Both the position numbers and the translations under genes were made by a program. The notes beneath the pieces are model-generated. The model saw nothing but the letters and a program-made list of their open reading frames with translations. It ran no database searches and was not told the DNA's origin. From Paenibacillus sp. FSL H3-0469 (GTDB lineage Bacteria; Bacillota; Bacilli; Paenibacillales; Paenibacillaceae), in assembly GCF_038051945.1 (NCBI RefSeq), contig NZ_CP150302.1, positions 4,836,001 through 4,900,000 of the forward strand: DNA of 64,000 bases. The letters are read 5' to 3'. Positions 50,285 through 59,273 of this stretch are shown piece after piece (position 1 is the stretch's first letter; the number at the start of each line of letters is the position of its first letter).

Positions 50285-51391
50285 TTAACGTGATCCCGCC
50301 AGCTTCAGATAAATATTCTCCAGCAGCTCTGCGGTGTGCTGCCACTCATACATCTGCAGCGCATCGCTTCTTCCCTGCAGTCCGATCCTTGCGGCAAGGT
50401 CCGGATTGCGGCCGATCTGCAGCATGCGGCTGGCAAAAGCAGCAGGGTTCCTGTACTGCTTCACCAGATAGCCGTTACGGCCCGAAACAATAATCTCCCG
50501 GATTCCGCCGTTGCTGGAGGCAATCACCGGCAGCCCCGAGGCCATCGCCTCTACATTCACCAGCCCGAAGGCTTCATGCTGCTGGGAGGGGCAGATGAAG
50601 CAGTCGGCAGCCTGATACATACTGTGGATATCCTCATGGGGAATATTTCCGAGAAAAGACACTTGTACCCCCAGCCGCTGGGCAAGGGCTCTCAGCTGCC
50701 GGAGATACGGCGGCTTCCCTTTGCCAGCGATCAGCAGCCGGGCGGGCATATGCCGGTTCAGGCGGTGCATGGCCCGGAGCAGCACAGGCACTCCCTTGCG
50801 CGGAATGACCCGGCCAACGAACAGGACCGTGAAGCCGGGGCCAAGACCATGCAGCATGCGCAGACGCGCCTTCTCCTGCGCAGACGCAGGGGTGAAGCGT
50901 GACAGGTCTGCCCCCAGAGGAACCACGCGAAGCTTGCTGCGGATACCGGGGAATCTTCGGATAAGCCGCTGCTCCAGGGAACTGCTGTTGGCCGTTACGG
51001 CATCGGCCAGGGCGAGGCTGCGGGCAATGCCGCGCTCCTGCGGCACAAATGTGAGAGAGTGAAGGAATATCATCAGCGGAGTGCCGGGGTACTGCCGCTT
51101 CACAGCCGCCGCCAGCCGCGGCCGGTTATCGATCTGAATAAGGTCGAACGGTTCGACGGTTTCCAGGAACATGAGAACGGAGCTGCGGTACCTGGAAGGG
51201 GTGCCTGAGGGCAGCCGGATGAACTGGACCTGCTCGAGCTCATCCGTGTCAGGAAGACCGGCGGCTCTGCGGCTTAGGACGGTTACCTTATGTCTCTTGG
51301 CCAGCCTCCGCGCGATATTCCAGATGCAAATCTCTACAGAGCCGTCCCCGGGAACCGTGAACTGCTCCGGTGCAATCATGCAGATGTGCAT
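50285..51391 (-). CDS. GT4 family glycosyltransferase, CotSA-like
   Basis: A 368-residue GT-B enzyme. The N-terminus HICMIAPEQFTVPGDGSVEICIWNIARRLAKRHKVTVLSRR, with TFVPQERGIARSLALADAVTANSSSL, leads to a GT4 C-terminal domain: FTVLFVGRVIPRKGVPVLLRAM, RLLIAGKG, VSFLGNIPHEDIHSMYQAADCFICPSQQHEAFGLVNVEAMASGLPVIASSNGGIREII (E-x7-E region) and a final helix. It resembles spore coat protein SA of Bacillus. The sugar is unknown. The region after its stop (50247-50289) folds as GTTAACCA/TGGTTAAC. It is monocistronic. Confidence 0.85.
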   Translation of the reverse strand: MHICMIAPEQFTVPGDGSVEICIWNIARRLAKRHKVTVLSRRAAGLPDTDELEQVQFIRLPSGTPSRYRSSVLMFLETVEPFDLIQIDNRPRLAAAVKRQYPGTPLMIFLHSLTFVPQERGIARSLALADAVTANSSSLEQRLIRRFPGIRSKLRVVPLGADLSRFTPASAQEKARLRMLHGLGPGFTVLFVGRVIPRKGVPVLLRAMHRLNRHMPARLLIAGKGKPPYLRQLRALAQRLGVQVSFLGNIPHEDIHSMYQAADCFICPSQQHEAFGLVNVEAMASGLPVIASSNGGIREIIVSGRNGYLVKQYRNPAAFASRMLQIGRNPDLAARIGLQGRSDALQMYEWQHTAELLENIYLKLAGSR

Positions 51392-51495
51392 TGTAGCTGC
51401 TCCTCCCGCTGCATAGTAGATAGGGTTCTTAACCTAACATATGCGTTCAGGTGTGCAGAAGACACAGAAGCAAGCAGGGAAAGACCGTCTGCGGC

Positions 51496-52320
51496 CTAGC
51501 CGCCCGTCTGTTTAAGAGTAACGGCAATGACTCCGGCAATCGTCTGCTCATACTCCAGGATCTTCAGCTTTCCCGCCGCGATCTGCTTGTACCCGGCGAC
51601 CATAGAAGATAAGGATTGTCCGGCCAGAGCCGGATTCTGCTTGCGGATAGCCGCTTTGAAGTCGCTCCAGTCTGCTGTTAGCCGCTTGTTCAGGGCAGAG
51701 ACTGCGCTTTTCTGCGATTTGATTAAGCCTTGTGGCCTGTCAATGCCGGACAGAGTCTTGCGGGCAGCAGCCATCCGGCGGGTACGGGTATCCTTGGCGG
51801 CCTTGAGCAGCGCTTCCTTGTCGCGGATCTCCTGGCGGGCTATCTGGACCAGCAGCTTCATGGCTTCTGACTGGGCCTTCAGGACGGAATTCAGCGTCTT
51901 GTCCTTCAACCCCTTGAGCAGGGAGATCCGCTTGTTCAGCGCACTGTATTGATCGAACAGCGGCTGATATCGCTGCTTGGCAGTGCTGACGGAGGCGCTC
52001 AGCTTGGTGATGGTAGCTTGGTCCATATTCTTGATTGATTCCCGGACTGTATTCAGCGCCTCTGTATTCTGATCATGAAGTGTCCTGATCTGCACCTCCC
52101 GGCTGTCATACCCGGCAGACAGGACGGTTAACTCTGTGAACTGGCTCTTCATCCGGGCGCGTGCAGTGCTGTCCGCCTTAGCGGCAGTCAGGTCAAAGGA
52201 AGCCTGAACCGATGAGGTAATCACTGTCGTTGCTGCCAAAGCCAGATCTGCCGGGAAGCTTAGGGCAATGGCAATCAAGAGAGACAGCAGCAGACAACTT
52301 GGCTTATACAGATTGTTCAT
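51496..52320 (-). CDS. Secreted coiled-coil protein of unknown function
   Basis: A 274-residue exported protein. The signal peptide is LYKPSCLLLSLLIAIALSFPADLALAA (cleavage after ALAA). The mature part is almost wholly helical, with repeated K/A/L/Q patterns such as NTVRESIKNMDQATITKLSASVSTAKQRYQPLFDQYSALNKRISLLKG and DTRTRRMAAARKTL, likely coiled coils. There are no cysteines in the mature chain. It may be a wall or spore-coat protein. CGGAGGAATG lies just before the ATG. It is preceded by a promoter and an attenuator-like leader on the minus strand (52356-52471), which is unusual for such a gene. Confidence 0.75.
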   Translation of the reverse strand: MNNLYKPSCLLLSLLIAIALSFPADLALAATTVITSSVQASFDLTAAKADSTARARMKSQFTELTVLSAGYDSREVQIRTLHDQNTEALNTVRESIKNMDQATITKLSASVSTAKQRYQPLFDQYSALNKRISLLKGLKDKTLNSVLKAQSEAMKLLVQIARQEIRDKEALLKAAKDTRTRRMAAARKTLSGIDRPQGLIKSQKSAVSALNKRLTADWSDFKAAIRKQNPALAGQSLSSMVAGYKQIAAGKLKILEYEQTIAGVIAVTLKQTGG

Positions 52321-52355
52321 TATACATTCCTCCGCTTGTCTTCATGTCCCGGAAC

Positions 52356-52416
52356 ACAAAGAAAGCACCCGCAGTAAAGGCCAACAGGCCTCTATTACGG
52401 GTGCTTCCGGCGTAAT
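52356..52416 (-). ncRNA. Attenuator-like leader of the secreted protein gene
   Basis: On the minus strand a 20-bp-arm hairpin (52363-52406; AAGCACCCG... / ...CGGGTGCTT with GGCC/GGCC in the middle) ends in a U-rich run (52356-52362). ATTACG at 52411-52416 (minus) lies 5' of the hairpin and can pair with CGTAAT inside its 5' arm (52394-52399), an anti-terminator. The leader is about 115 bases long. No known riboswitch class was recognised. Confidence 0.5.
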
Positions 52417-52442
52417 GAGTCACGAAGATAGTTTTGCTTTTA

Positions 52443-52471
52443 AATATAGGGATAACCGTATATTTTGTCAA
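52443..52471 (-). promoter_or_regulatory. Sigma-A promoter of the secreted protein gene
   Basis: Minus strand TTGACA (52466-52471), 17-bp spacer, TATATT (52443-52448). Confidence 0.8.
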
Positions 52472-52626
52472 TGATTTCAATTTTAACTTTTAGAACTCAA
52501 GGGCTGGGCTTCCATTTCATTCTGTGACAGTCATAGCGTATACTGTGAAGGTAGAAATGGCAGATGAAGAACAGCAGAGGTTCTGCGGAAGCGAACGCCA
52601 GCCCGGGATGAAGGAGGTCTTATGTA

Positions 52627-55600
52627 ATGGATAACTTGGCTAGTAATAACAGCATTCCCGATCAAGCCTTCGACTTATCTCCGGTGGGGATGGCAGTATT
52701 GTCTCCGGCAGGAGGCAGATGGATGAAGATTAACCCTGCTTTTTGCAATATGCTGGGCTGCACTGAGGCTGAGTTTCTCGCAGGGACTCTATTGGGGGCC
52801 GGCCAGGAATTGCACGAGCAGTTCTCCATTCAGCGAATCGTGACAGAGCTTGCACAGCAGCAAGGACAGCCTCTCCAGGTGGAGCAGCGGTTCTCCGGCC
52901 GTGACGGGCATCCGTTCTGGCTCTCCCTGACCTTCATTCCGGCGCATGAGGAGCCGTCCGGCCAGACTGTTATTGTATATGCACAGGATGTAACAGACCG
53001 CAAAATTGCAGATCAGCTAACCGTAGACAGCCGTGATCTGTACAATTTATTCATAAAAGACGATCAGAGCATGATCTCTTTCTCCCTGCCGGACGGGACG
53101 ATAACGTTCATATCGCCGTCCTCCTACTCCCAGATCGGGTATCATCCGGAGGAGATTATCGGCAGGAACCGCGCAGAATTCTATCACCTGGACGATGTTG
53201 AGGCTATTAACAGCTCCGGCGGTCTGTTGAAGAACGATATCTCCATCCGCCGCCTGCGCCATAAGGAGGGTCACTATCTGTGGTTCGAGACCTCCTTCCA
53301 TGTGATTCGCAATGAGAAGGATGAAATCACACGGATTATGGGAATTGGCCGTAACGTCACCCGGCGCAAGCACAGCGAGGAGGCCCTTGCGTCCGCTCAG
53401 CGGGTAGCCAGAATAGGCTCATGGGGCTGGGACCTGCTAAAGGGTAGAGTCACGTTCTCCGATGAGCTGCGGCGTATTCTGCAATACAGTGTGGAGACAG
53501 GCCATGTGAATCAGAATGCCTTTCTGGCACTGGTCCATCCGGAAGATGTTCCGATTCTGAAGGAGGCCGTCGAACGGGCTAGGGGACTGGGTGAGCCGGG
53601 GAATACGGCTTTCCGGATGATTCTGCCGGATGGGGAGGTCCTGATGGTGCATGTCCAGTGGGACGTTATCCCGGGACCGGAAGGCCGGCCGGCCCAGCTG
53701 TTCGGCATGATGCAGGATATTACCGAGCGTATGCATATGGAGGAGCAGCTGCGGGAGAGTGAACGGAACTTCCGGCTGATGTCAGAGAATTCCCTTGACC
53801 TGATCTCCCGCCATGCGATAGAGGACAGCATCTTCCTGTACTGCTCGCCGGCCAGCCGGTCGCTGCTCGGCTATGAGCCTGAAGAGATGATCGGCACCAG
53901 TGCCTACGATTATTTGCATCCCGATGATCTGGAAATGATTCTGAATCAGATGGCGGAGAGCGAAGATTCTGGATTGATTCCCCCGGCGTCCTACCGCTAT
54001 CGCCACAAGAACGGTACCTATGTCTGGTTTGAGACGAACAGCCGTTATATTTTTGATGCGCAGGGCCGGAAGACAGAGATTATTGCGGTAGGACGTGACA
54101 TTACTGAACGCAAGCAATTCGAATCGAAGCTGCAGGAGAGTGAGCAACGCTACAAATCCCTGTTTGAGTATAATCCTGCGGCGGTATATTCCATGAATCT
54201 GCAGGGGGATTATCTGACGGCGAATGCCCATCTGGAGCAGCTGAGCGGCTACTCGCTGGAGGAGCTGCTGGGGAATTATTTTGGACCGCTGGTCGCTGAC
54301 AAAGATATTCAGAAGACGCTGCATCATTTCACCCTTGCCAGCCAGGGGGAGCCGCAGAGCTATGATCTGACGCTGATTCACAAAGACGGGCACCCGGTGG
54401 AGATCAATACGATTAATATTCCAATTGTTGTAGATCATCAGGTGGTAGGGGTGTATGGAATTTCCCGCGATATCACAGATCATATCAGGTACACGGAGCA
54501 GATCGAGAAGCTGAGCAATGATTACACTCTGATCCTCAATGCCGTGTCCGAAGGGATATTCGGTCTGGACAACGAGGGGAAGGTCACCTTTATTAATCCT
54601 GCGGGGGCGCATATGCTGGGCTTCGAATGTGATGAGATTACCGGGCAACCTTACCTGGACCCTATCCAGCAGACCGCGCTTGACGGCAACCATTACCGGC
54701 CGGAGGAGTCTCCGCTGATGCGGGCAGTCCGGGCAGGAGAAGCCCATCAGAGTCTGGATGCGGTGCTTTGGCGCAAGGATGGCTCCAGCTTCCTGGCCGA
54801 GTACCAGGTTACCCCTCTGTTCGACAAGGGTGAGCGCAAGGGTGCGGTCGTTGTCTTCCGTGATACTACCGGGGAGAAGGAGATTATCCGGGCCAAGGAG
54901 CTGGCGGAGAAAGCCGACCAGGCCAAATCGGAATTCCTTGCCATCATGAGCCATGAGCTGCGTACACCGATGAACGGAATTATGGGTATGACCGATCTGC
55001 TGGCTGAGACGGAATTGACGGAAGAACAGCGGGGATATGCGCAGATTATCAGCGATAGCAGTGCATCCTTGTTATATATTCTTAATGAAATTCTGGATTT
55101 CAGCAAAATCGAAGCCGGTAAAATGACGCTTACCCACGAACCGGTAAGTCTGGCGGAATTGCTCGACAATATTACGGAGCTGTTCATGCCGAAGGCCCGT
55201 GAAAAGAATATAGAGCTGTCCTGCCGCATGGCTGCGGATGTGCCGGAGCTGATTATGGGAGATGCGGCCCGGCTGCGCCAGGTGCTGGTGAATCTCGTCA
55301 GCAATGCCGTGAAATTCACCGAGACGGGACAGGTCTCCATTCTGCTGAGCAGAGAATATAGCAGGGGCCGCAGGAAGCTGACGCTCAAATTCAGCGTGGC
55401 CGATACAGGCATTGGCATCCCTCCTGAGAAGCAGCCGCTGCTGTTCCAGTCCTTCTCGCAGCTGCACCCGTCTATTAACCGCAAGTATGGGGGAACCGGA
55501 CTGGGCCTGGCGATCTGCAAAAAGCTGGTGGAGCTGATGGGCGGTGCCATCACAGTAGAGAGTGCCGTCGGGCAAGGATCTAATTTCTATTTCATCCTGC

Positions 55601-56097
55601 CAGTAGATATGGAGCTGGAACCGGAGGGCGGCTGGGAAGATACGGTGACCGTCTCTGATCCGGTGTCGGCCTCTGAACGGATTAGCATCCCGGAAGAAGG
55701 AGAATCTGCTGAATTCGGGCCTCTGCGTATATTGGTGGCGGAGGACCATCCGGTGAATCAGAAGCTGCTGTTGACCATGCTGGACAAAAGAGGCTATGCC
55801 GCCGATCTGGCCGATCATGGCGAAGCGGCGGTGCAGGCAGTGCTCCGTGAGCGGTATGATCTGGTTTTCATGGATGTTCAGATGCCAGGGATGAGCGGGC
55901 TTACGGCAACGGCCAGAATCCGCGAACAGGCCCCTGCTCCGCACCAGCCGTATATTGTAGCCGTGACAGCCTATGCCAGAAAAGAGGACCGGGAGCGCTG
56001 CTACGCGGCGGGCATGGATGACTTTGTCAGCAAGCCGTTCCTGGCTGCCGATATTGACCGGGTGCTGGAGCATTGCAGCCATAGGGTATCCCTATGA
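52627..56097 (+). CDS. PAS-rich hybrid sensor histidine kinase/response regulator
   Basis: An 1156-residue cytosolic kinase with no signal peptide or membrane span. Five or six PAS/PAC domains occupy the first 730 residues (e.g. LSPVGMAVLSPAG, SFSLPDGTITFISPSSYSQIGYHPEEIIG, SLDLISRHAIEDSIF, YNPAAVYSMNLQGDYL, AVSEGIFGLDNEG), followed by HisKA with the phospho-acceptor His776 in AIMSHELRTPMNGIMG, an HATPase domain with NLVSNAVKFTETG, DTGIGIPPEKQ and GTGLGLAICKKLVELMGG, and a C-terminal receiver with Asp1083 in LVFMDVQMPGMSG. The signal is intracellular and unknown; multiple PAS domains suggest it senses redox, light or small ligands. Its stop overlaps the next start by 4 bp. Confidence 0.93.
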   Translation: MDNLASNNSIPDQAFDLSPVGMAVLSPAGGRWMKINPAFCNMLGCTEAEFLAGTLLGAGQELHEQFSIQRIVTELAQQQGQPLQVEQRFSGRDGHPFWLSLTFIPAHEEPSGQTVIVYAQDVTDRKIADQLTVDSRDLYNLFIKDDQSMISFSLPDGTITFISPSSYSQIGYHPEEIIGRNRAEFYHLDDVEAINSSGGLLKNDISIRRLRHKEGHYLWFETSFHVIRNEKDEITRIMGIGRNVTRRKHSEEALASAQRVARIGSWGWDLLKGRVTFSDELRRILQYSVETGHVNQNAFLALVHPEDVPILKEAVERARGLGEPGNTAFRMILPDGEVLMVHVQWDVIPGPEGRPAQLFGMMQDITERMHMEEQLRESERNFRLMSENSLDLISRHAIEDSIFLYCSPASRSLLGYEPEEMIGTSAYDYLHPDDLEMILNQMAESEDSGLIPPASYRYRHKNGTYVWFETNSRYIFDAQGRKTEIIAVGRDITERKQFESKLQESEQRYKSLFEYNPAAVYSMNLQGDYLTANAHLEQLSGYSLEELLGNYFGPLVADKDIQKTLHHFTLASQGEPQSYDLTLIHKDGHPVEINTINIPIVVDHQVVGVYGISRDITDHIRYTEQIEKLSNDYTLILNAVSEGIFGLDNEGKVTFINPAGAHMLGFECDEITGQPYLDPIQQTALDGNHYRPEESPLMRAVRAGEAHQSLDAVLWRKDGSSFLAEYQVTPLFDKGERKGAVVVFRDTTGEKEIIRAKELAEKADQAKSEFLAIMSHELRTPMNGIMGMTDLLAETELTEEQRGYAQIISDSSASLLYILNEILDFSKIEAGKMTLTHEPVSLAELLDNITELFMPKAREKNIELSCRMAADVPELIMGDAARLRQVLVNLVSNAVKFTETGQVSILLSREYSRGRRKLTLKFSVADTGIGIPPEKQPLLFQSFSQLHPSINRKYGGTGLGLAICKKLVELMGGAITVESAVGQGSNFYFILPVDMELEPEGGWEDTVTVSDPVSASERISIPEEGESAEFGPLRILVAEDHPVNQKLLLTMLDKRGYAADLADHGEAAVQAVLRERYDLVFMDVQMPGMSGLTATARIREQAPAPHQPYIVAVTAYARKEDRERCYAAGMDDFVSKPFLAADIDRVLEHCSHRVSL

Positions 56098-56720
56098 GCC
56101 GGAAGCCTTCCGGGGAGCGCCTGAAGGCAAAGGCGTATACACAGTGGGAGACAGGCGTAGCCTCGCCTTCCTCAGCCTGCGGGCCGGCAACCATGGCCGC
56201 CCTCGTGGAATATTGGCATTCGCATAAGGGCCGGACGGTTATTCCGGGTATCCGTCATTTTGATTCCATGGCCGCGCATATCAACTACATCTACGCCCAT
56301 CATGGCGGGACGCCCTGGGGCATGAGCACACGCAGCTTTGTCAGAGGCCTCCGGGCGTACATCGGCGCAGCCCTGCCGCTTTTAAACAACCGCTCCGGCC
56401 TGATTGAGGTATCCGTGTTCAATGATATCGGGCGCTACCGGGCCGAGATTGATGCCGGGCGTCCGGTCGCGCTCAAATTCGACAAATGGTTCAGCCTCCG
56501 CTGGCGCGGAAGATATGCGTATGACTATCATTGGGTGCTGGGAATCGGCTATGAGGATGAGGAGGACGGCTCCTGCAAGCTGGTTGTCCATGACAACGGG
56601 GTGCAGCATCCGGGCGGCGGTTATACTCCGGGCAGAGAACGGCAGATCTCCTATTCAGCGAATAAAAGAATACTTACGATGGTGTCGCTCAACCTGCCGG
56701 GAATTCCAGATGTGCCGTAA
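56094..56720 (+). CDS. C39-like papain-fold cysteine protease
   Basis: A 208-residue protein. GVASPSSACGPATMAALVEYWHS supplies a catalytic Cys in the SACGPA motif; YAYDYHWVLGIGYEDEEDGSC supplies the His, and VVHDNGVQHPG the third polar residue, the layout of C39-like papain-fold peptidases. There is no signal peptide or bacteriocin ABC transporter, so it acts in the cytosol. The start is ATG at 56094, overlapping the kinase stop (ATGAG), hence translational coupling: the kinase and the protease are made in fixed ratio. Whether the kinase regulates protease activity is unknown. Confidence 0.7.
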   Translation: MSRKPSGERLKAKAYTQWETGVASPSSACGPATMAALVEYWHSHKGRTVIPGIRHFDSMAAHINYIYAHHGGTPWGMSTRSFVRGLRAYIGAALPLLNNRSGLIEVSVFNDIGRYRAEIDAGRPVALKFDKWFSLRWRGRYAYDYHWVLGIGYEDEEDGSCKLVVHDNGVQHPGGGYTPGRERQISYSANKRILTMVSLNLPGIPDVP

Positions 56721-56761
56721 CAGATTACATCTTTTTTCCAAGCGGGCGTTGTTCTTCAGGG

Positions 56762-56967
56762 GCGTTTGGCTTAGCGTAACGGACTGAGGTGCTCTTCTTT
56801 GGGAAGAAAGTCGCCAACTGGGCGATTAACGGACTCCACAGGCCTTATCCTTTTCACTTCAGCTCCGAAACGTCTCATAAAGAGACTGTAAGGTCGCCTG
56901 AGTCCGTTACGCTGCAAAAAGTGGCGTTTTCACGGGGATAAGCTCTCTCCGGTCCGTTAGATTTTGG
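56762..56967 (-). repeat. Complex dispersed intergenic repeat, copy B
   Basis: The inverted copy of 3281-3473, about 200 bp. Its modules (AACGGAC and CCTTATC boxes) show the same forward-forward-inverted-inverted order when read on the minus strand. It lies between the protease and pullulanase genes, in a 527-bp gap that also holds the second hairpin repeat and a palindromic operator. Confidence 0.85.
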
Positions 56968-57036
56968 ATGGATAGATAGTGGCCGGGCCGGGGCAGGATA
57001 TCTGCTGTGTCCCGGCCTTTTTGAAAGATAAGAATG

Positions 57037-57118
57037 TATATGCTTCGCGCTATCATTATCCTTCTATTTCTCGCCGAAACGGTACCGTCCTTACAAAGGA
57101 CGGTACCGTTTCCACTTG
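57037..57118 (+). repeat. Dispersed hairpin repeat, copy 2
   Basis: The same 80-bp element as at 14310-14396. Here the hairpin is perfect: a 17-bp arm (57076-57092) with its exact complement (57096-57112) around ACA. It lies about 130 bp before the pullulanase gene. There is no T-run, so it is unlikely to be a terminator. Confidence 0.8.
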
Positions 57119-57130
57119 CAGAGTGTGATT

Positions 57131-57140
57131 CAAACGTTTG
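57131..57140. promoter_or_regulatory. LacI-type palindromic operator candidate
   Basis: CAAACGTTTG, a perfect 10-bp palindrome with central CG, of LacI/CcpA family type, 108 bp before the pullulanase start. It does not match the full cre consensus. Confidence 0.45.
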
Positions 57141-57247
57141 CACAAACATGGCGGTTAGGATAAAATTTCATATAGAGAAGAACAGAGTTGAATAAATCCT
57201 TGAAATTGTGCCGTATATTTAGTTAAGGGTAAAGGAGGCGGTATGCC

Positions 57248-59203
57248 TTGTCAGTACAGAAGGAAATGAAGGAACCAATTCATTACGGGGACCCGGCGGC
57301 TACCAGCGGAATCTCCGTCTTCGACCGGAGTTTCGATGAGCTGTTCAGCTATGACGGAGAGGATCTTGGCCTAACCTATTCGGCGTCCGGCTCAGCGTTC
57401 TGTCTGTGGGCCCCGACGGCCCAGGAAGCGGAGCTGGTGCTCTATCCATCCTGGAAGGATGCTGCGCAGCGGCAGATTCCCATGGTGCGTGACGTCCGGG
57501 GAACCTGGAGACTCAGCGTCCCGGGCGATCTGGACGGAATGTTCTACACCTATAAGGTGCGCATTGGTGATCTATGGAATGAAGCGGTGGACCCGTACGC
57601 CCGCGCGGTCGGTGTGAACGGGGACAGAGGGGCTATACTGGATCTGCGCAAGACCGATCCCGCGCGCTGGACGCAGGATAAGCCGCCGCTTGCGGACCCG
57701 GTGGATGCGGTGATCTATGAGCTTCACCTGCGCGACTTATCGGTTCATCCTGCCAGCGGGATTACGCATACAGGGCAATACCTGGGTCTTGCCGAAGCCG
57801 GTACCCGGGGTCCTGAGGGCATTGCCACCGGTCTTGATCATATTGCCAGTCTCGGTGTTACCCATGTGCAGCTGCTGCCTATCTATGATTATGCGACAGA
57901 GAGCGTGGATGAGACCCTTCTTACGGAGCCTCATTATAATTGGGGATATGATCCCAAGAATTACAATGCTCCTGAAGGCTCTTATGCGTCAGATCCGTAT
58001 GTTCCGGGCCTGCGCATCCGGGAGCTGAAGACGATGATTCAGGCACTTCATGACAGCGGCCTGCGTGTCATCATGGATGTGGTCTACAATCATGTCTATG
58101 ACGGCTTCCGGGTGAACTTCACCAAGCTGGTTCCCGGTTATTATTTGCGCTACACCGCAGATGGCCGGTTATCCAACGGCTCCGGCTGCGGGAACGACAC
58201 TGCTTCTGAGCGCAAGATGATGTCCCGTTTCATCGTGGAATCCGTGTTGTACTGGGCTAAGGAGTACCATATTGACGGCTTCCGCTTCGATTTGATGGGA
58301 CTGCATGATGTAGGGACCATGAATGAGATCCGCCGCCGTCTGGATGAGCTGGACCCCTCGATTATGACCATTGGCGAAGGCTGGGTGATGGATACGGAAC
58401 TGGCAGAAGAACTGCGGGCGAACCAGCGTCAGGCCAATCAGATGCCGGGCATCGGACACTTTAATGACGGCTTCCGCGATGCGGTGAAAGGAAATATATT
58501 TCTCCATGACCAAAAGGGCTTCATCAGCGGCGGGTTTGGCTTCGAGCGCAATGTGAAGGCAGGCATTGCCGGAGCGATCTACTACGGGCCCGGCCTCGGG
58601 CAATTCGCCCAGGAGCCGCAGCAGAGTGTGAACTTCGTAGAGTGTCATGACAATCATACACTGTGGGATAAGCTGGTATTGTCAACGGCAGGAACGGAAG
58701 ACAATCAGCGCCGCGCTATGCACCATCTGGCCTCGGCTATCGTGCTGACGAGTCAGGGGATACCGTTCATTCATGCCGGGCAGGAGTTCCTGCGGACCAA
58801 GGACGGTGTGGAGAACAGCTATAAATCACCAGTGGAAGTGAACTGGCTGGACTGGGAACGCTGCGCGGAGCATGCTGAATCAGTAGCGTACATGAAGCAG
58901 CTGATTGCGCTGCGAGCGGCTCATCCCGCCTTCCGTCTGCGTACCGCTGAGGAGATCCGTGACCATCTGGTGTTCGAGGACGCACCGGCGAAGGCGGTGG
59001 CCTTCACACTCCGCGATCATGCCGGAGGAGATTCTGCGGAGCATCTGTACGTTCTGTACAATGCCAACCCGGAGGGTGCAGCCCTGAAGCTGCCCGAACT
59101 GGGCACATGGGACATTGTATTCGGCGAGGAGCAGATCAGCGGGCTGGAGGGCGGTATTTTAACCGCTGCAGGAATAGGAATGATTGTACTTGCTGTGAAT
59201 TGA
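57248..59203 (+). CDS. pulA: Type I pullulanase
   Basis: A 651-residue cytosolic GH13 enzyme without signal peptide. An N-terminal CBM48-like domain (FCLWAPTAQEAELVLY...YTYKVRIGDLWNEAVDPYARAVG) is followed by the catalytic barrel: the pullulanase hallmark YNWGYDPKNYNAPEGSYA, region I VIMDVVYNH, region II DGFRFDLMG (nucleophile Asp), region III IGEGW (acid Glu), and region IV FVECHDNHTLWDKL (Asp). It cleaves alpha-1,6 links in pullulan and branched glucans. The start is TTG at 57248, with AGGAGG 9 bases upstream. A LacI-type palindrome lies before it. It ends in a hairpin terminator. Confidence 0.95.
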   Translation: MSVQKEMKEPIHYGDPAATSGISVFDRSFDELFSYDGEDLGLTYSASGSAFCLWAPTAQEAELVLYPSWKDAAQRQIPMVRDVRGTWRLSVPGDLDGMFYTYKVRIGDLWNEAVDPYARAVGVNGDRGAILDLRKTDPARWTQDKPPLADPVDAVIYELHLRDLSVHPASGITHTGQYLGLAEAGTRGPEGIATGLDHIASLGVTHVQLLPIYDYATESVDETLLTEPHYNWGYDPKNYNAPEGSYASDPYVPGLRIRELKTMIQALHDSGLRVIMDVVYNHVYDGFRVNFTKLVPGYYLRYTADGRLSNGSGCGNDTASERKMMSRFIVESVLYWAKEYHIDGFRFDLMGLHDVGTMNEIRRRLDELDPSIMTIGEGWVMDTELAEELRANQRQANQMPGIGHFNDGFRDAVKGNIFLHDQKGFISGGFGFERNVKAGIAGAIYYGPGLGQFAQEPQQSVNFVECHDNHTLWDKLVLSTAGTEDNQRRAMHHLASAIVLTSQGIPFIHAGQEFLRTKDGVENSYKSPVEVNWLDWERCAEHAESVAYMKQLIALRAAHPAFRLRTAEEIRDHLVFEDAPAKAVAFTLRDHAGGDSAEHLYVLYNANPEGAALKLPELGTWDIVFGEEQISGLEGGILTAAGIGMIVLAVN

Positions 59204-59235
59204 CTGATGGGTATCACGATGATAGGTTCGCGCTC

Positions 59236-59264
59236 AAGCAGGCTGTCGGGGCAGTCTGCTTTTT
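59236..59264 (+). terminator. Terminator after pullulanase
   Basis: AAGCAG and CTG pair with CAG and CTGCTT around TCGGGG, followed by TTTT. Confidence 0.75.
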
Positions 59265-59273
59265 GCTGAGCCA

